DNA of 6,408 nucleotides from Chitinophagales bacterium (lineage in GTDB: Bacteria; Bacteroidota; Bacteroidia; Chitinophagales; Chitinophagaceae), in the NCBI GenBank assembly GCA_015654495.1, contig JAATGW010000739.1, positions 1 through 6,408 on the forward strand, in the 5' to 3' direction. The notes beneath the pieces are model-generated. The model was not told the DNA's origin. It worked only from the letters and a program-made list of their open reading frames with translations, and did not search any database. The translations under genes were made by a program, and so were the position numbers. Within the stretch, counting starts at the first letter, position 1. Every line of letters begins with the position of its first letter. Shown one piece after another: positions 6,374-6,408 of the stretch.

Positions 6374-6408
6374 CTTAGGTTATAGTGCTTGTTTATTGTT
6401 CTCTATTC

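Overview
The window looks like a Bacteroidota chromosome, probably a Chitinophagaceae- or Cytophaga-like lineage; that placement is an inference from gene content and style. Supporting signs are an OprO/OprP-type porin beside a Dcu transporter, A-rich leaders in place of clear Shine-Dalgarno sites, a lipoprotein with an FAGC lipobox, and a left-edge intergenic element of a kind I remember from Bacteroidota genomes. All five protein genes are on the minus strand, so transcription runs from the right edge to the left.

Positions 6360 to 1056 hold a compact four-gene operon: type II L-asparaginase (ansB), aspartate ammonia-lyase (aspA), an OprO/OprP-like outer-membrane porin, and a DcuA/DcuB-family C4-dicarboxylate transporter. 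The gaps in that order are 99, 21 and 31 bases. Together they form a complete asparagine-to-fumarate route: the porin would admit substrate, asparaginase makes aspartate and ammonia, aspartase makes fumarate and ammonia, and Dcu exchanges C4-dicarboxylates across the inner membrane.

The notable point is location. The aspartase, normally cytoplasmic, begins with a clear Sec-type signal peptide, so the whole breakdown from asparagine to fumarate seems to take place in the periplasm, before transport. The same aspartase has Glu-Gly where the family normally has His/Gln-Leu in an active-site segment.

Positions 843 to 1055 are intergenic. They hold a 15-base palindrome and a possible decayed small reading frame interrupted by an in-frame TGA. 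Positions 327 to 842 encode a small lipoprotein with a SnoaL/NTF2-like domain.

Positions 1 to 326 hold no convincing protein gene. The first ~134 bases form a hairpin-rich element that leads into a strong, probably bidirectional terminator at 135-163. I see nothing recognisable in 164-326.
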